Below, piece by piece: positions 26,297 through 34,997 of a DNA stretch of 64,000 nt. The notes beneath the pieces are model-generated. The model was not told where the DNA came from. It did not search any database and saw only the letters and a list, made by a program, of their open reading frames with translations. The stretch's first letter is position 1; each line of letters starts with the position of its first letter. Made by a program: the position numbers and the translations under genes. The DNA is taken from positions 24,538 to 88,537 of the forward strand of contig NZ_JACIGK010000019.1 in the NCBI RefSeq assembly GCF_014197915.1, in the 5' to 3' direction. The stretch comes from Roseospira visakhapatnamensis (lineage in GTDB: Bacteria > Pseudomonadota > Alphaproteobacteria > Rhodospirillales > Rhodospirillaceae).

Positions 26297-28114
26297 ATGC
26301 TAATTTCCCTATATGCGCGCCTAGATTGCCGACGTGACCAGATCCGCGTGCCCTCGCTCCTGTGGTCCCGCATCGCCCGGACGGCGGTGGTGGTGGCCGC
26401 GCCGCTGCTGGCGACCGCCTGCGGGGCCGCCCCGCCGCTGCACGATGTCCCCCCGTCGCCGCCTGTCCCGCCGCTGTCGGCGGCGCAGCGGGAGGCGGTC
26501 GGCGTGATGGCCCTGGGCCGCGTCACCCACTCGGCGGACCTTGGCGCCAGCCTGGGCGGCTATCGGGTGGACTCCTTCTGCGCGGGACCGATCTCCGGCG
26601 TGGCCGCCCGGGTCAGCGACACCGACATCGCCGCGCGCTTCCGCGCGAGCTTCGCCCGGGTCATGGGCGACCGGCTGGGGTTCCGCGTCGCCGACGCCTC
26701 CGACGATCTGTTCCGCAGGGTGAGCGCCGGAGCCAAGGCCGAGTTCCTGGTGGCCGCGCGCATCGAGAACCTGCGCCTTTCGCTGTGCCGCCAGGTCAAC
26801 CTCATCGGCCGCCAGATCGGCCTGAGTGGCGAGGCCACCGCGCGGATCGTCTGGCAGATGCTGGACCAGAAGACCGACCGCCTGGTCTATGACGGCGAGA
26901 CCCTCGCCCGGGGCGAGCAGGCGTCGCCGGCGCTGGTGCGCATCGAGGACGTGCTGCTCAACCGGCTGTTCGAGGACGCCCTGGTCCGGCTGGCCGCCGA
27001 CAACCGCTTCCGGCGCGCCGTGGTCAGCGGCGTCCCGCGCGCCGACGCGTTGCGGCGGACCGAGGTCTCGACCGGCCCCTGGGGCACCGGACCCGGTCCG
27101 CAACCCGGCGTGTCCCCCGCGGCCTGGAGCCCGGGGGCGGCCGCCGCCTCGGGACTGCTGACCCTGACCGGACCGGCCCCGTACACACGCCCCTTCGCGG
27201 TCAACGCCGAGCGGATCCGGGCCGCGACCGTCACCGTCCTGGGCATGCAGGGGCACGGGAGCGGCTTTTTCGTGAGCCCCGACGGATGGGCGCTAACCAA
27301 CGCGCACGTGGTCGACCAGGGCGACGTGGTCCGCGTGCGTCTGGTGGACGGACGCGAACTCTGGGCGCGCGTGGCGCGCCGCCATCCGATCCGCGACGTG
27401 GCCCTGTTGCGCGTCGTCGGACAGGGCCTGGCGGCCGTGCCGATCCGCCCTACCCTGGCGCGTGTGTCCGAGACCACCTATGCCGTCGGCACCCCCGTGG
27501 ACCGGGACCTGGGGCAGACCGTCAGCCAGGGCATTATCAGTGCCTGGCGGCCGGGCGACCGCCACGGCATGGATGTCTATCAGGCGACGACACCGATACA
27601 CAGCGGCAACAGCGGCGGCCCGCTGGTCGACGCCTGGGGCAACGTGGTGGCTATCACCGTCTCCACCATTCGCGGTGGCGGCGCCATGGGGTCCAGCCTC
27701 AGCTTTTTCATCCCCGTGCACGACGCGTTGCGCCACCTGGGCGTGGTCATCCAGCCGGCCCCGGCGGCGCCCCAGCCGCCCGCCTTCATGCCCCACCCGA
27801 TGCCGCCCGCGATGGCGTCTCCGATGGTGCCCTCAATGGGGCTTCCGATGACCACCCCGATGCCGCCCGGCTTCGGGGGCATGACGGCACACCCGGGTCC
27901 GGCCGCCACGCCGCCCTGGTCCGCGCCGGGCACGCGGCGCGGCGCACCATCGATCTCAACGCCACCCCCCCTTGACCCCCGCGTCGCGCCCGTCGACGCA
28001 CCGGCTTCGCTATCCATCCCCCCACCGCCCGGCGGCGCCCCCCTTGAGGCCCCGCCCCCGCCCGCCGCCACCGTGCCGGACCGGGTCACCCCCGGCCGCG
28101 TGCCCCTGTTGTGA
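26297..28114 (+). CDS. Trypsin-like serine protease lipoprotein
   Basis: About 605 residues from the first ATG; a GTG at 26348 (giving VPSLLWSRIARTAVV) would provide a more usual lipoprotein signal. The lipobox LATAC is followed by a Pro-rich spacer. Residues about 65-250 form an uncharacterised domain (GYRVDSFCAGPISG... VRIEDVLLNRLFEDAL). Residues about 295-480 are an S1C/trypsin-like protease: His in LTNAHVVDQG, Asp in HPIRDVALLRV, Ser in HSGNSGGPLVD. The C-terminal 115 residues are a Pro/Met-rich low-complexity tail with repeated MPP. It is likely anchored in a periplasmic membrane leaflet. It lies on the opposite strand between hisB and hisH. Confidence 0.8.
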   Translation: MLISLYARLDCRRDQIRVPSLLWSRIARTAVVVAAPLLATACGAAPPLHDVPPSPPVPPLSAAQREAVGVMALGRVTHSADLGASLGGYRVDSFCAGPISGVAARVSDTDIAARFRASFARVMGDRLGFRVADASDDLFRRVSAGAKAEFLVAARIENLRLSLCRQVNLIGRQIGLSGEATARIVWQMLDQKTDRLVYDGETLARGEQASPALVRIEDVLLNRLFEDALVRLAADNRFRRAVVSGVPRADALRRTEVSTGPWGTGPGPQPGVSPAAWSPGAAAASGLLTLTGPAPYTRPFAVNAERIRAATVTVLGMQGHGSGFFVSPDGWALTNAHVVDQGDVVRVRLVDGRELWARVARRHPIRDVALLRVVGQGLAAVPIRPTLARVSETTYAVGTPVDRDLGQTVSQGIISAWRPGDRHGMDVYQATTPIHSGNSGGPLVDAWGNVVAITVSTIRGGGAMGSSLSFFIPVHDALRHLGVVIQPAPAAPQPPAFMPHPMPPAMASPMVPSMGLPMTTPMPPGFGGMTAHPGPAATPPWSAPGTRRGAPSISTPPPLDPRVAPVDAPASLSIPPPPGGAPLEAPPPPAATVPDRVTPGRVPLL

Positions 28115-28142
28115 TCCCGATGTCCCCGTGGTCCCGGCCGCC

Positions 28143-28742
28143 CTACAGCGAGCCCCCCAGGACCCCCTTGGTCGAGGGCACGGCGTCGTCCTTGCGCGGA
28201 TCGATCTCCACGGCGTGCCGCAAGGCCCGCGCCAGCCCCTTGAAACAACTTTCGGCAATATGATGCGCGTTCCCGCCATACTGAGTATCCACGTGCAGTG
28301 TGATCCCCCCGGTCTGGGCGAACGCCTGGAACCACTCCTTGAAGAGCTCCGTGTCAAAGTCACCAATTTTCGGTTGTGGAAAGTCGACACGCCATACCAA
28401 ATACGGCCTGTTGGACAAATCCAGGGCCACCCGAGTCAAGGTCTCGTCCATGGGAATCAGCGCATGGCCGTAACGTCGGATGCCCATTCTGTCGCCCAAA
28501 GCCTGAGATATCACGTTGCCGAGGGCCAAAGCCGAGTCTTCGGTGGTGTGGTGAAAGTCGATATGAGTGTCGCCTTCGGCGCGTATCCTAAGATCGATCA
28601 GACTATGCCGCGCAAGCTGCTCCAGCATGTGGTCGAGAAACCCGATTCCAGTCGACACATCGTAGTGCCCACTTCCGTCGAGATTGACCGAAACGCAAAT
28701 CCGGGTTTCTTTGGTGACACGTTCGAGTCTGGCTTGGCGCAT
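28143..28742 (-). CDS. hisB: Imidazoleglycerol-phosphate dehydratase
   Basis: A 199-residue Mn-dependent dehydratase that makes imidazole acetol phosphate in histidine synthesis; monofunctional, without the phosphatase domain. The duplicated fold shows [17 protein letters not shown] with [14 protein letters not shown], and in the second half [19 protein letters not shown] with the metal-binding HHxxE. The start giving [15 protein letters not shown] fits family length; ATGs 10 and 24 codons upstream are possible. It is separated from hisH by the opposing protease gene, 28 bases beyond its stop. Codon use is slightly less GC-rich than that of hisHAFE. Confidence 0.96.
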   Translation of the reverse strand: MRQARLERVTKETRICVSVNLDGSGHYDVSTGIGFLDHMLEQLARHSLIDLRIRAEGDTHIDFHHTTEDSALALGNVISQALGDRMGIRRYGHALIPMDETLTRVALDLSNRPYLVWRVDFPQPKIGDFDTELFKEWFQAFAQTGGITLHVDTQYGGNAHHIAESCFKGLARALRHAVEIDPRKDDAVPSTKGVLGGSL

Positions 28743-29085
28743 GCTTTGTTTCCGTGCTGCTTCGGGCCTCATCGCCCGATGTTGGTCAGTCGTGTTAGCA
28801 AGACGTGAGCACAACCGCCAGAACTCTTAACAAGAGGGCGGCGTCCACACTGGGCGCGACCCGCCCGCCAGCACATTAACCCAAAGGGTGATGCCCACAC
28901 AGGGCGTGGCCATGAAGCGAGACCAAGAACACAATGCGACTCTCGCGATTATCGATGACGTCTGCACGGATCGGAGGATGTTCACGCCGTGGTGGACGAC
29001 TGCCCTCTATAGGGCTTGAAGATAGAAGAGCACAAGACAAACCGTGCTTGGGTGAGACTTGGACGGGCGAGGAGAGGACGAAAAC
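28743..29085. other. Divergent promoter region hisB / XRE gene (343 bases)
   Basis: No gene. Two similar 16-base blocks (GCGTCCACACTGGGCG at about 28840 and ATGCCCACACAGGGCG at about 28890) might be operators. A small hairpin CTCTT/AAGAG is near 28826. Confidence 0.35.
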
Positions 29086-29598
29086 GTGACCGAACAGATG
29101 AACGACGACGCAGCCGGTCGCAAGGGAGCACCAGACCCGGTGGACGTCTACGTGGGCAGGCGACTTCGCAAGCAACGCACCTTGTTAAAGTTGAGCCAGG
29201 AACAGCTCGCGCGTGCCGTCGGCGTCACCTTCCAGCAGATTCAGAAGTATGAACGCGGCTCCAATCGCATCAGCGCCAGCCGCCTCTATGACATCGCCAA
29301 GGTTCTGGGGGTCCCCATCAACTTCTTCTTCGACCATATCGAGGACGAGATCGACGGTCGCCCGGAGGCACACATCGACGGCCTGGCGGAACCGCCGTCG
29401 CCCACCTATGCCCAGTCGGACCTGACGCGGAGCGAGACGCTCGACCTCGTCGCCGCGTACTGGAAGCTGCCCACCGACGACATCCGCCGCAAGGCCCTCG
29501 CCCTGTTGCGTTCCATGTCCGGGTTGAAGGACAAGAAGGGGGAACCGATCCCCGACGCGCCGGAGACCACGGACTCCGGCAACGACGACGAAGGCTAG
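29086..29598 (+). CDS. XRE family helix-turn-helix regulator
   Basis: The GTG start is preceded by AGGAGAGGAC and gives 170 residues (the first ATG lies 12 bases further in). A HTH_3 domain occupies about 22-80: VGRRLRKQRTLLKLSQEQLA, the recognition region VTFQQIQKYERGSNRISAS and RLYDIAKVLGVPINFFF. This group of regulators is widespread in alphaproteobacteria, with a helical C-terminal part that here includes SETLDLVAAYWKL and RRKALALLRSM. The last 25 residues are acidic and disordered. It is followed after 7 bases by an alkyltransferase gene, so the two may be co-transcribed. Confidence 0.92.
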   Translation: MTEQMNDDAAGRKGAPDPVDVYVGRRLRKQRTLLKLSQEQLARAVGVTFQQIQKYERGSNRISASRLYDIAKVLGVPINFFFDHIEDEIDGRPEAHIDGLAEPPSPTYAQSDLTRSETLDLVAAYWKLPTDDIRRKALALLRSMSGLKDKKGEPIPDAPETTDSGNDDEG

Positions 29599-29605
29599 AC
29601 ACGGC

Positions 29606-30166
29606 ATGCCCGACGCTTCCCAGACCGATCGCGACGACCGGCGCGGGCCGCATGTGATCATGGAACGCTGGGACCCCGTGCCAGGCTCCCCGCTGGGCCC
29701 GCTGTCCCTGGTCAGCGATGGCGACTCCTTGCTGGCCGTGGACTTCGCCCCCTTCGACACCCGCCTGAAGGACCTGTTGGCGCGCCATCACGGGGCGGTC
29801 ACGACCCACCCGGGGCGGATCCCGGAGCCCATCCGCACCGCCCTGGCGGCCTGGTTCGCCGGCGATCTGGCGGCGCTGGACGCCGTGCCCACCCGCACCG
29901 GCGGCACGCCGTTCCAGCGCGCCGTGTGGGATGGCCTGCGCGCGATTCCGCCCGGCGAGACCGAAAGCTACGGAACCCTGGCCGCGCGCCTGGGCCGGTC
30001 AGGCGCGGCCCGCGCCGTGGGGCGGGCCAACGCGCTCAACCCCCTTGCCATCGTCGTGCCCTGCCATCGCGTGGTGGGGGCCGGCGGCACGCTCACGGGC
30101 TACGCCGGCGGGCTGGACCGTAAACGCTGGCTTTTGGACCACGAGGCCCGGCATCGGCGGCGATGA
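29606..30166 (+). CDS. ogt: Methylated-DNA--[protein]-cysteine S-methyltransferase
   Basis: This suicide DNA-repair protein takes the methyl group from O6-methylguanine onto its own cysteine. The 186-residue sequence has the active-site motif IVVPCHRVVGAGGTLTGYAGG with the acceptor Cys, the winged-helix region TPFQRAVWDGLRAIPPGETESYG with the arginine finger segment SGAARAVGRANALNP, and an N-terminal domain typical of Ogt. There is no Ada AraC domain. It starts 7 bases after the XRE gene. Confidence 0.95.
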   Translation: MPDASQTDRDDRRGPHVIMERWDPVPGSPLGPLSLVSDGDSLLAVDFAPFDTRLKDLLARHHGAVTTHPGRIPEPIRTALAAWFAGDLAALDAVPTRTGGTPFQRAVWDGLRAIPPGETESYGTLAARLGRSGAARAVGRANALNPLAIVVPCHRVVGAGGTLTGYAGGLDRKRWLLDHEARHRRR

Positions 30167-30186
30167 CGGACGCCCCCGCGACGCCG

Positions 30187-30603
30187 TCACCGCTCCTGAA
30201 GCGCCCGGCGGGCGTCGGCGAAAGCACCCGGGGCCAGCGTCCGGGTGATGTCGGAGACGGCCACCGTCCCGATCTCGCCGGCCGGATAGTATGTCGAGAA
30301 CGCCCGCACCAGCCGCCAGTCGCCCGGCAACCCCGGCGCCTCGCCCGGACCGGCCAACACCTCCACCAGGATGCGCACCGACCCCAGCCAGGTCTCGGCC
30401 ACGTCGCCGGTCGTCAGCGCCGTCTGCCAGGGCTTGGGATCCGAGTCCCGCCGCTGGCTCGCCTCGGTTACCCAGGCCAGGGATGTCCTGTCGGACGCGG
30501 TTCGATCCGGGGATGCCTCCCCCCGGGCAGGATCGGGCTCGTCCAGGCGGGGGCCGGAAGACCGGGGGACTCGATGGCGGTCCATGGCATCATCCTCCTG
30601 CAT
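30187..30603 (-). CDS. Uncharacterised protein
   Basis: 138 residues from the first ATG (an ATG 6 codons in is also possible). The N-terminal 40 residues are charged and Pro/Arg-rich. The C-terminal 90 residues have a more regular composition (QTALTTGDVAETWLGSVRI, DWRLVRAFSTYYPAGEIGT, ITRTLAPGAFADARRALQE). No family is recognised; there are no membrane or signal segments. It is convergent with ogt, 20 bases apart. Confidence 0.5.
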   Translation of the reverse strand: MQEDDAMDRHRVPRSSGPRLDEPDPARGEASPDRTASDRTSLAWVTEASQRRDSDPKPWQTALTTGDVAETWLGSVRILVEVLAGPGEAPGLPGDWRLVRAFSTYYPAGEIGTVAVSDITRTLAPGAFADARRALQER

Positions 30604-31442
30604 GGCGGGATCCGGGCCTGACCGGGGGCCGTGCCCGACCTCCCGTCACCGCGTCGGCCCTCCATCATGCCCGCGCGACGCCCCATCGCGCCACCCGGCA
30701 CTGTCCATGCGCATTCGCAACCCTGCCGACCGGATGCCGTTTTTTCTTGCCTCCGTCAGCCCCCGGGACCACCCTCATTTGACGTGGACCGTCAGCCGTC
30801 CCACCTGGATCGGCGCACCGGCCCCCTGGTCGCTCGGCCTTGACTCCCCCGGACGACCTCCCTAAAGTCCGCAGGGTTAATGGGCCGGACGCCTTCACGG
30901 AGTCCGGTTCGTGTTGTTTCTGGGGCGAGCGACACGGGGACAAGACCACGCTCAACGGCTGCGTGGTAAGCCATGTCGGGGGTGAACGGTCGTGGTCGAT
31001 CATGCCCCCACGTGACGCGGCGCCAACGGTTCAACACGAGGGACCGCACTGTGGGGGAAGGCCCCCTTGGCGTGTGAGGCCCCGTCGTGGGAGAAACGCC
31101 CGCCCCGGGGACAAGCCCCGCTGCCGGCGCATAAGGCTGGAACCGGCCACGTTCGTTTTGACGCTTGGGACACATCGAACTCACGGCGATAGGCACGATT
31201 TAGCGCGCGGGGACAGCGCCCCGACGCCCCCGAAGAGCGCCGGGTAGGACACAGATACCCGCGCGGACCGCCCGCCCCGATACCGTGGGACGGCGGTTCG
31301 GCTGGACTGGGACCCGGTCTCCGTTTGGCCCGCGAGTCGGGCTCCGGCCGCAAGGACCCGGATCCGGCTCCGGTGTGACCCCGGGATCAACCCGGGGCGC
31401 GTCTCCGTCCCAACCGTGACGGCGTTTTCCGAAAGGCAAGCG
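30604..31442. other. Long intergenic region before ptsN (839 bases)
   Basis: No convincing protein gene. In many alphaproteobacteria rpoN and hpf lie just upstream of ptsN; neither is here. A good promoter (30840-30868) points into the region, so a stable RNA is possible, but I recognise no known RNA: no tmRNA tag codons, no RNase P or SRP RNA signature. Confidence 0.45.
30840..30868 (+). promoter_or_regulatory. Sigma70-type promoter candidate
   Basis: TTGACT and TAAAGT are separated by 17 bases. It lies about 570 bases before ptsN, with no open gene in between, implying a long leader or a separate RNA. Confidence 0.45.
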
Positions 31443-31907
31443 ATGGACATCTCCGACCTGATCACGCCGGACGGCGTTATCTGCCCTCTCAAGGTGACCA
31501 GCAAGAAGCAGGCCCTACAGGCTCTCGCGAAACGGGCGGCTGTCGTGACCGGCCTTGATGACCGGGTCATCTTCGACACCCTGCTGGAGCGGGAGCGCCT
31601 GGGCTCCACCGGCGTGGGCAATGGCATTGCCATCCCGCACGGTCGCCTGGTCGGCCTGTCGCGCCTGCATGGCGTGTTCGCCTGTCTGGCGCGACCGATC
31701 CACTTCGATGCCGTGGACGACCAGCCCGTGGACCTGATGTTCCTGTTGCTGGCCCCGGAGCTGGCCGGCGCCGATCACCTGAAGGCCCTGGCCCGGGTGT
31801 CCCGCCTGCTGCGCGACCGCGCCATGTGCGAGAAACTGCGCGGCGCCGACGGTCCGGACGGCGTGTATGGCCTGCTGACCTCCCAACGCGCCAGCCAGGC
31901 GGCCTGA
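31443..31907 (+). CDS. ptsN: PTS IIA-like nitrogen regulatory protein PtsN
   Basis: EIIA-Ntr, the last phosphoacceptor of the PEP-dependent Ntr phosphorelay (PtsP-NPr-PtsN), which regulates K+ transport, nitrogen and PHB metabolism by protein contacts. The 154-residue sequence has the phosphorylated His in GNGIAIPHGRLVGL and the conserved VDLMFLLLAPE and HLKALARVSRLLRD helices. The start gives MDISDLITPDGV. It stands alone here, without rpoN or hpf, and is followed by rpsD after 254 bases. Confidence 0.94.
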   Translation: MDISDLITPDGVICPLKVTSKKQALQALAKRAAVVTGLDDRVIFDTLLERERLGSTGVGNGIAIPHGRLVGLSRLHGVFACLARPIHFDAVDDQPVDLMFLLLAPELAGADHLKALARVSRLLRDRAMCEKLRGADGPDGVYGLLTSQRASQAA

Positions 31908-32161
31908 CCTCCCCCCCGATCACCCCCAGACCGCGGACGCGCGCCTGTGCGGGACGGCCCTCAACAAGGGTTTGACCCCCAGGCGCGCATCGGCTATGCA
32001 CCGGGGTTCCATTCCCGGACAGGCGGTCTTTCCTCCGCCCGATCCCGTCTCAAGCAAGCGGGATCGCGCCGCGTCCATGGCTCCCGGGACACCAATCGGC
32101 CGAATGGCCTCCGGCGCGCAACGGCGCCGGCACACAACAACCTCTATGAAGGTGTCCGTTC

Positions 32162-32776
32162 ATGAGCAAGCGCCTGACCTCCAAGTACAAGATCGACCGC
32201 CGCCTGGGTGTCAACCTGTGGGGACGGCCCAAGAGCCCCATCAATCGACGGGAATATGGCCCCGGTCAGCATGGCCAGCGTCGCCGCAAGCCGTCCGACT
32301 TCGGCGTGCAGTTGGCCGCCAAGCAGAAGCTGAAGGGCTATTACGGCGAAATCTCGGAAAAGCAGTTCCGGCGCATCTATGAAGAGGCCACGCGACGCAA
32401 GGGCGACACGTCCGAGAACCTCATCGGCCTGCTGGAATCCCGCCTGCTGGCGGCCGTCTACCGACTGAAGTTCGTACCCACCGTGTTCGCCGCCCGGCAG
32501 GTCATCAACCACGGCCATATCCTGGTGAACGGCCGCGTTGTGACCATTCCGTCCTATCACCTCCGCGAAGGCGATGTGATCGAGGTCAAGGAGAAGTCGC
32601 GGCAAATGATGCTGATCATGGAAAGCATCGGTCTGCCCGAACGCGATGTTCCCGACTACTTCGAGGTCGATCCCTCGGGCATGAAGGGCACCTTCGTGCG
32701 CGCGCCCAAGCTGCAGGACGTGCCCTACCCGGTCCAAATGGAACCGAACCTAGTCATCGAGTTCTACAGCCGCTAA
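32162..32776 (+). CDS. rpsD: 30S ribosomal protein S4
   Basis: S4 (204 residues) nucleates assembly of the 16S rRNA 5' domain. The start [16 protein letters not shown] and [18 protein letters not shown] are typical of alphaproteobacterial S4; no zinc-binding Cys cluster is present (C-minus form). The S4 RNA-binding domain runs over [29 protein letters not shown] and [13 protein letters not shown]. The ATG is preceded by GAAGGTG. The 254-base leader may carry autoregulatory structure but no clear fold was found. A terminator follows at 32888. Confidence 0.99.
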   Translation: MSKRLTSKYKIDRRLGVNLWGRPKSPINRREYGPGQHGQRRRKPSDFGVQLAAKQKLKGYYGEISEKQFRRIYEEATRRKGDTSENLIGLLESRLLAAVYRLKFVPTVFAARQVINHGHILVNGRVVTIPSYHLREGDVIEVKEKSRQMMLIMESIGLPERDVPDYFEVDPSGMKGTFVRAPKLQDVPYPVQMEPNLVIEFYSR

Positions 32777-32887
32777 AGCGGATACGCCCCTCGTCCAGGC
32801 GACAACACCGGACGGAGTGAGCGCGTCAAGGCACGCGTGCTCCGGTCCCGGTCCCTGCAACGAGACGACGTCCGCATGAGGCACGGC

Positions 32888-32924
32888 ACGGGCCGACGGG
32901 TGTGAACCCTTCGGCCCGTTTGCT
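32888..32924 (+). terminator. Rho-independent terminator of rpsD
   Basis: Stem ACGGGCCGA/TTCGGCCCGT with an inner GGGT/ACCC stem, followed by TTTGCTT. It ends two bases before the repeat copy at 32926. Confidence 0.7.
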
Positions 32925-32925
32925 T

Positions 32926-33030
32926 AGAGCGTGTTGCGTGATTTTAGAATCACCCAAAACGCTCTACGTTTTTGTTTTTAAAGCAAATCGTCGTCGCGAT
33001 CCGGTTCGGATCGCTCGGGATTTGCCCTAG
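32926..33030 (-). repeat. Two-hairpin palindromic repeat, copy 2 of 3
   Basis: 105 bp, reverse orientation to copy 1. The GATTTGC...GCAAATC hairpin with GCGATCCG/CGGATCGC is identical in its core. The second hairpin (GTGTTGCGTGATT / AATCACCCAAAAC) and the A/T-rich linker have diverged. Its CTAG end (33027-33030) supplies the TAG stop of the minus-strand gene 33027-33461. Confidence 0.9.
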
Positions 33031-33461
33031 CGGATGGCCAGTTGCTCCCGACCGGTCAGGATGTAGCTCTCGACGCAGGGCACTCCGACACCCAGGGGCA
33101 CGGGCACCCCGATCGCCAGGGCGGGCAGCAGCGCCTCGCAGGTTTCCGGCGCCGGCATGGCCATCACCGGGCCGCCGGCGGCGGGCTCCAGCACATAGGC
33201 CCGCAGGCAGGGCGCGGCGCCCACCGGCACTGGCGTCCCGACCGCCAGATCGATCAGCGCGGCGTCGCACACCGCGGCCCGCGCCAGCGTCGGCGCGGCG
33301 AACCCAAAGGTCACCGGGAGACGGTACACCGCCTTCATCGCGGCGGCGCGGTCGGACGTGGCATCCGATTCAAGGCAGGGCGCGGCGACCGGAGACGCCA
33401 TCCCCACCAGAATGCCGACGACCACGACACCGACGGTCAGGGGTGTGAAAATGGAGGACAT
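33027..33461 (-). CDS. Small exported protein, uncharacterised
   Basis: The ATG preceded by GGGAGGG gives 144 residues with a clear signal peptide: MSSIFTPLTVGVVVVGILVG followed by MASPVAA, with cleavage likely after AA. The mature protein contains cysteines in a roughly repeated context (AAPCLESDA, CDAALIDLAVGTPVPVGAAPCL and ETCEALLPALAIGVPVPLGVGVPC). The two ALxxLAxGxPVPxGxxxPC segments look like an internal repeat that might be disulfide-bonded in the periplasm. No family recognised. The stop codon lies in the repeat element. Confidence 0.7.
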   Translation of the reverse strand: MSSIFTPLTVGVVVVGILVGMASPVAAPCLESDATSDRAAAMKAVYRLPVTFGFAAPTLARAAVCDAALIDLAVGTPVPVGAAPCLRAYVLEPAAGGPVMAMPAPETCEALLPALAIGVPVPLGVGVPCVESYILTGREQLAIR

Positions 33462-33691
33462 GGCACGACCCTCCCGCTGGAGGCGGGGTCTGCCGGCACC
33501 AGCCGGACCGCCGGTCCGGCATCTCCGCCCATCGCGTTCAAGTATAGCAGAAATGGGCGCCACCACCACGTCCGTGCGCGAGCCAAGCCCACGCCAGGGT
33601 TGGGTCAATCGTCAGGTCATGCGCGAGCATTCCCCGGCAAGCCCTTGACGCGAAGGGCCGGGAGTGCCCTCGACACACCCTCGGACTCGCC

Positions 33692-34213
33692 TTATTCCAG
33701 GCGCGCGCGGGCCAGCGCCCGGGCCTCGTCCGCCACCCGATCAGCGGATGCGTCCGGCCCGACATCCAGACTCCGCAGCGACGCGGCCGAGATCACGGCC
33801 ACACCCCATGCCTCGGCGCGCGCCGCCACGGCCGCGCGCACGGCCGCCGGCACCGACTCGGCCAGCGCCAGGACCAGGTGCATCCCCGCCGGATGGGCCG
33901 GTCCCCAGTCATCCAGCACCGCCAGGGCCAGGCCGACGGCGGCGCCACAATCCACGGCCAGCATCATCGGCACCGCCGCGCTCGCCCCACCCGGGACATC
34001 GGCCAGCGCGTCCCGCACCGCGCGAGGCCAGCCGGGTCCCAGGCTTTCCACCGCCCCGCGCGGCCCGGTCACCGGCAGCGGACCGGCCGCGCGCGGCCAG
34101 ACGTCGCGCGCGGCCCGCGCCTGAACCGGGCCATGCACCCGCAGCCACAGCGTGGGGATCGTGTTGAGATCCATGGCGGACCCCGACGATGACAGGTTGG
34201 AAGCGCGCCCCAT
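33692..34213 (-). CDS. Uncharacterised protein
   Basis: 173 residues from the ATG that follows GGAG at 10 bases; an ATG 13 codons in (MDLNTIPTLWLRVHG) is an alternative. The sequence has the alternating hydrophobic strands and Ala-rich helices of an alpha/beta protein (MMLAVDCGAAVGLALAVLDD, MHLVLALAESVPAAVRAAV, WGVAVISAASLRSLDVG) that might be a nuclease- or hydrolase-like fold, but no catalytic motif is evident. It is divergent from the coiled-coil/zapA operon. Confidence 0.55.
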   Translation of the reverse strand: MGRASNLSSSGSAMDLNTIPTLWLRVHGPVQARAARDVWPRAAGPLPVTGPRGAVESLGPGWPRAVRDALADVPGGASAAVPMMLAVDCGAAVGLALAVLDDWGPAHPAGMHLVLALAESVPAAVRAAVAARAEAWGVAVISAASLRSLDVGPDASADRVADEARALARARLE

Positions 34214-34362
34214 TGACGAGGGTCTCCGGCCGCCCTATTCTCAGTCGTATTCACAGAAAGCTATAATAGGCGCCTGAATTCGATAAGAAAAATGGTCACT
34301 TCACACGTTCGGTCAGGTGCGGGAAACGGTACGGCCGGCGACGGCAGGAAGGAAGGCACGCG

Positions 34363-34617
34363 GTGCAGCGGGTTGAGTCGGCTCTTCAGGCCCTGGGCAA
34401 GGCCATCGATCGGCTGGATACGGCCCTGGACACCCATGCCAATCAACTGGTTGAGGCCGCCGAGTCCCAGGCGCGGCTGGACCAGCATGTCGCCGGACTG
34501 CGGGGAGAGTACGACTCCCTGCGGGGGGAATATGCTCAATTGAGACAGGTGGTCACCGAGGTGAACGGGCGCCTCGACGGCACCGTGTCGCGCTTGCGCG
34601 CGTTGCTGGAGGAGTAA
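34363..34617 (+). CDS. Coiled-coil protein upstream of zapA (DUF4164-like)
   Basis: The GTG start follows GGAAGGAAGG and gives 84 residues. Apart from short ends it is one heptad-rich helix: LQALGKAIDRLDTALD, then RLDQHVAGLRGEYDSLRGEY and QVVTEVNGRLDGTVSRLRALL. Small coiled-coil proteins in this position precede zapA in many alphaproteobacteria and may act like ZapB in divisome assembly; that role is inferred from position. Seven bases separate it from zapA. Confidence 0.8.
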   Translation: MQRVESALQALGKAIDRLDTALDTHANQLVEAAESQARLDQHVAGLRGEYDSLRGEYAQLRQVVTEVNGRLDGTVSRLRALLEE

Positions 34618-34624
34618 CTCGGCC

Positions 34625-34993
34625 ATGGCTCAAGTATCCCTGACCATCAACGGCCGCGACTACCGGATCCGGTGCGATCCCGGAGAGGAAGACCGCGTCC
34701 GCGCCCTGGGAACCATCCTGGACGCCAAGGCGCATGTCCTGGCCGGCCGTCTGGGCCATGTGAGCGAGGGCCTGCTGATGGTCATGGTCGGCCTGACCCT
34801 GGCCGACGACCTGGCCGAGGTCACCCGCGACCGGGACGAGATCCGCGCGCGCCTGGAGGCCGTCGGCGACGCCGCAGATCAGGCCGAGGCCCAGGAACGA
34901 CTGCGCCATGACGCCGACGACCGCGCCGCCCAGGTGATCGAATCCATGGCCCGGCGCATCGAGGGCCTTGCGGAGCGCCTGGAGCGCCCCTAG
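34625..34993 (+). CDS. zapA: Cell division protein ZapA
   Basis: ZapA (122 residues) binds FtsZ and cross-links protofilaments at the Z-ring. The N-terminal globular part is MAQVSLTINGRDYRIRCDPGEE with RVRALGTILDAKAH; the middle has VSEGLLMVMVGLTLADDL; the rest is a coiled coil. It is followed by the 6S RNA gene and the 5-FTHF cyclo-ligase gene, the order conserved across Proteobacteria. Confidence 0.95.
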   Translation: MAQVSLTINGRDYRIRCDPGEEDRVRALGTILDAKAHVLAGRLGHVSEGLLMVMVGLTLADDLAEVTRDRDEIRARLEAVGDAADQAEAQERLRHDADDRAAQVIESMARRIEGLAERLERP

Positions 34994-34997
34994 ACTC

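Noticed and set aside
30792..31196. 134-codon minus-strand frame in the spacer before ptsN
   Set aside because: It has Arg/Pro-rich composition, no motif and no ribosome-binding site, and the candidate promoter here runs in the opposite direction.
30840..31440. tmRNA, RNase P RNA or SRP RNA in the long spacer before ptsN
   Set aside because: I looked for the tag-peptide codons, the GAGGAAAGTCC core and the SRP tetraloop motif and found none on either strand.
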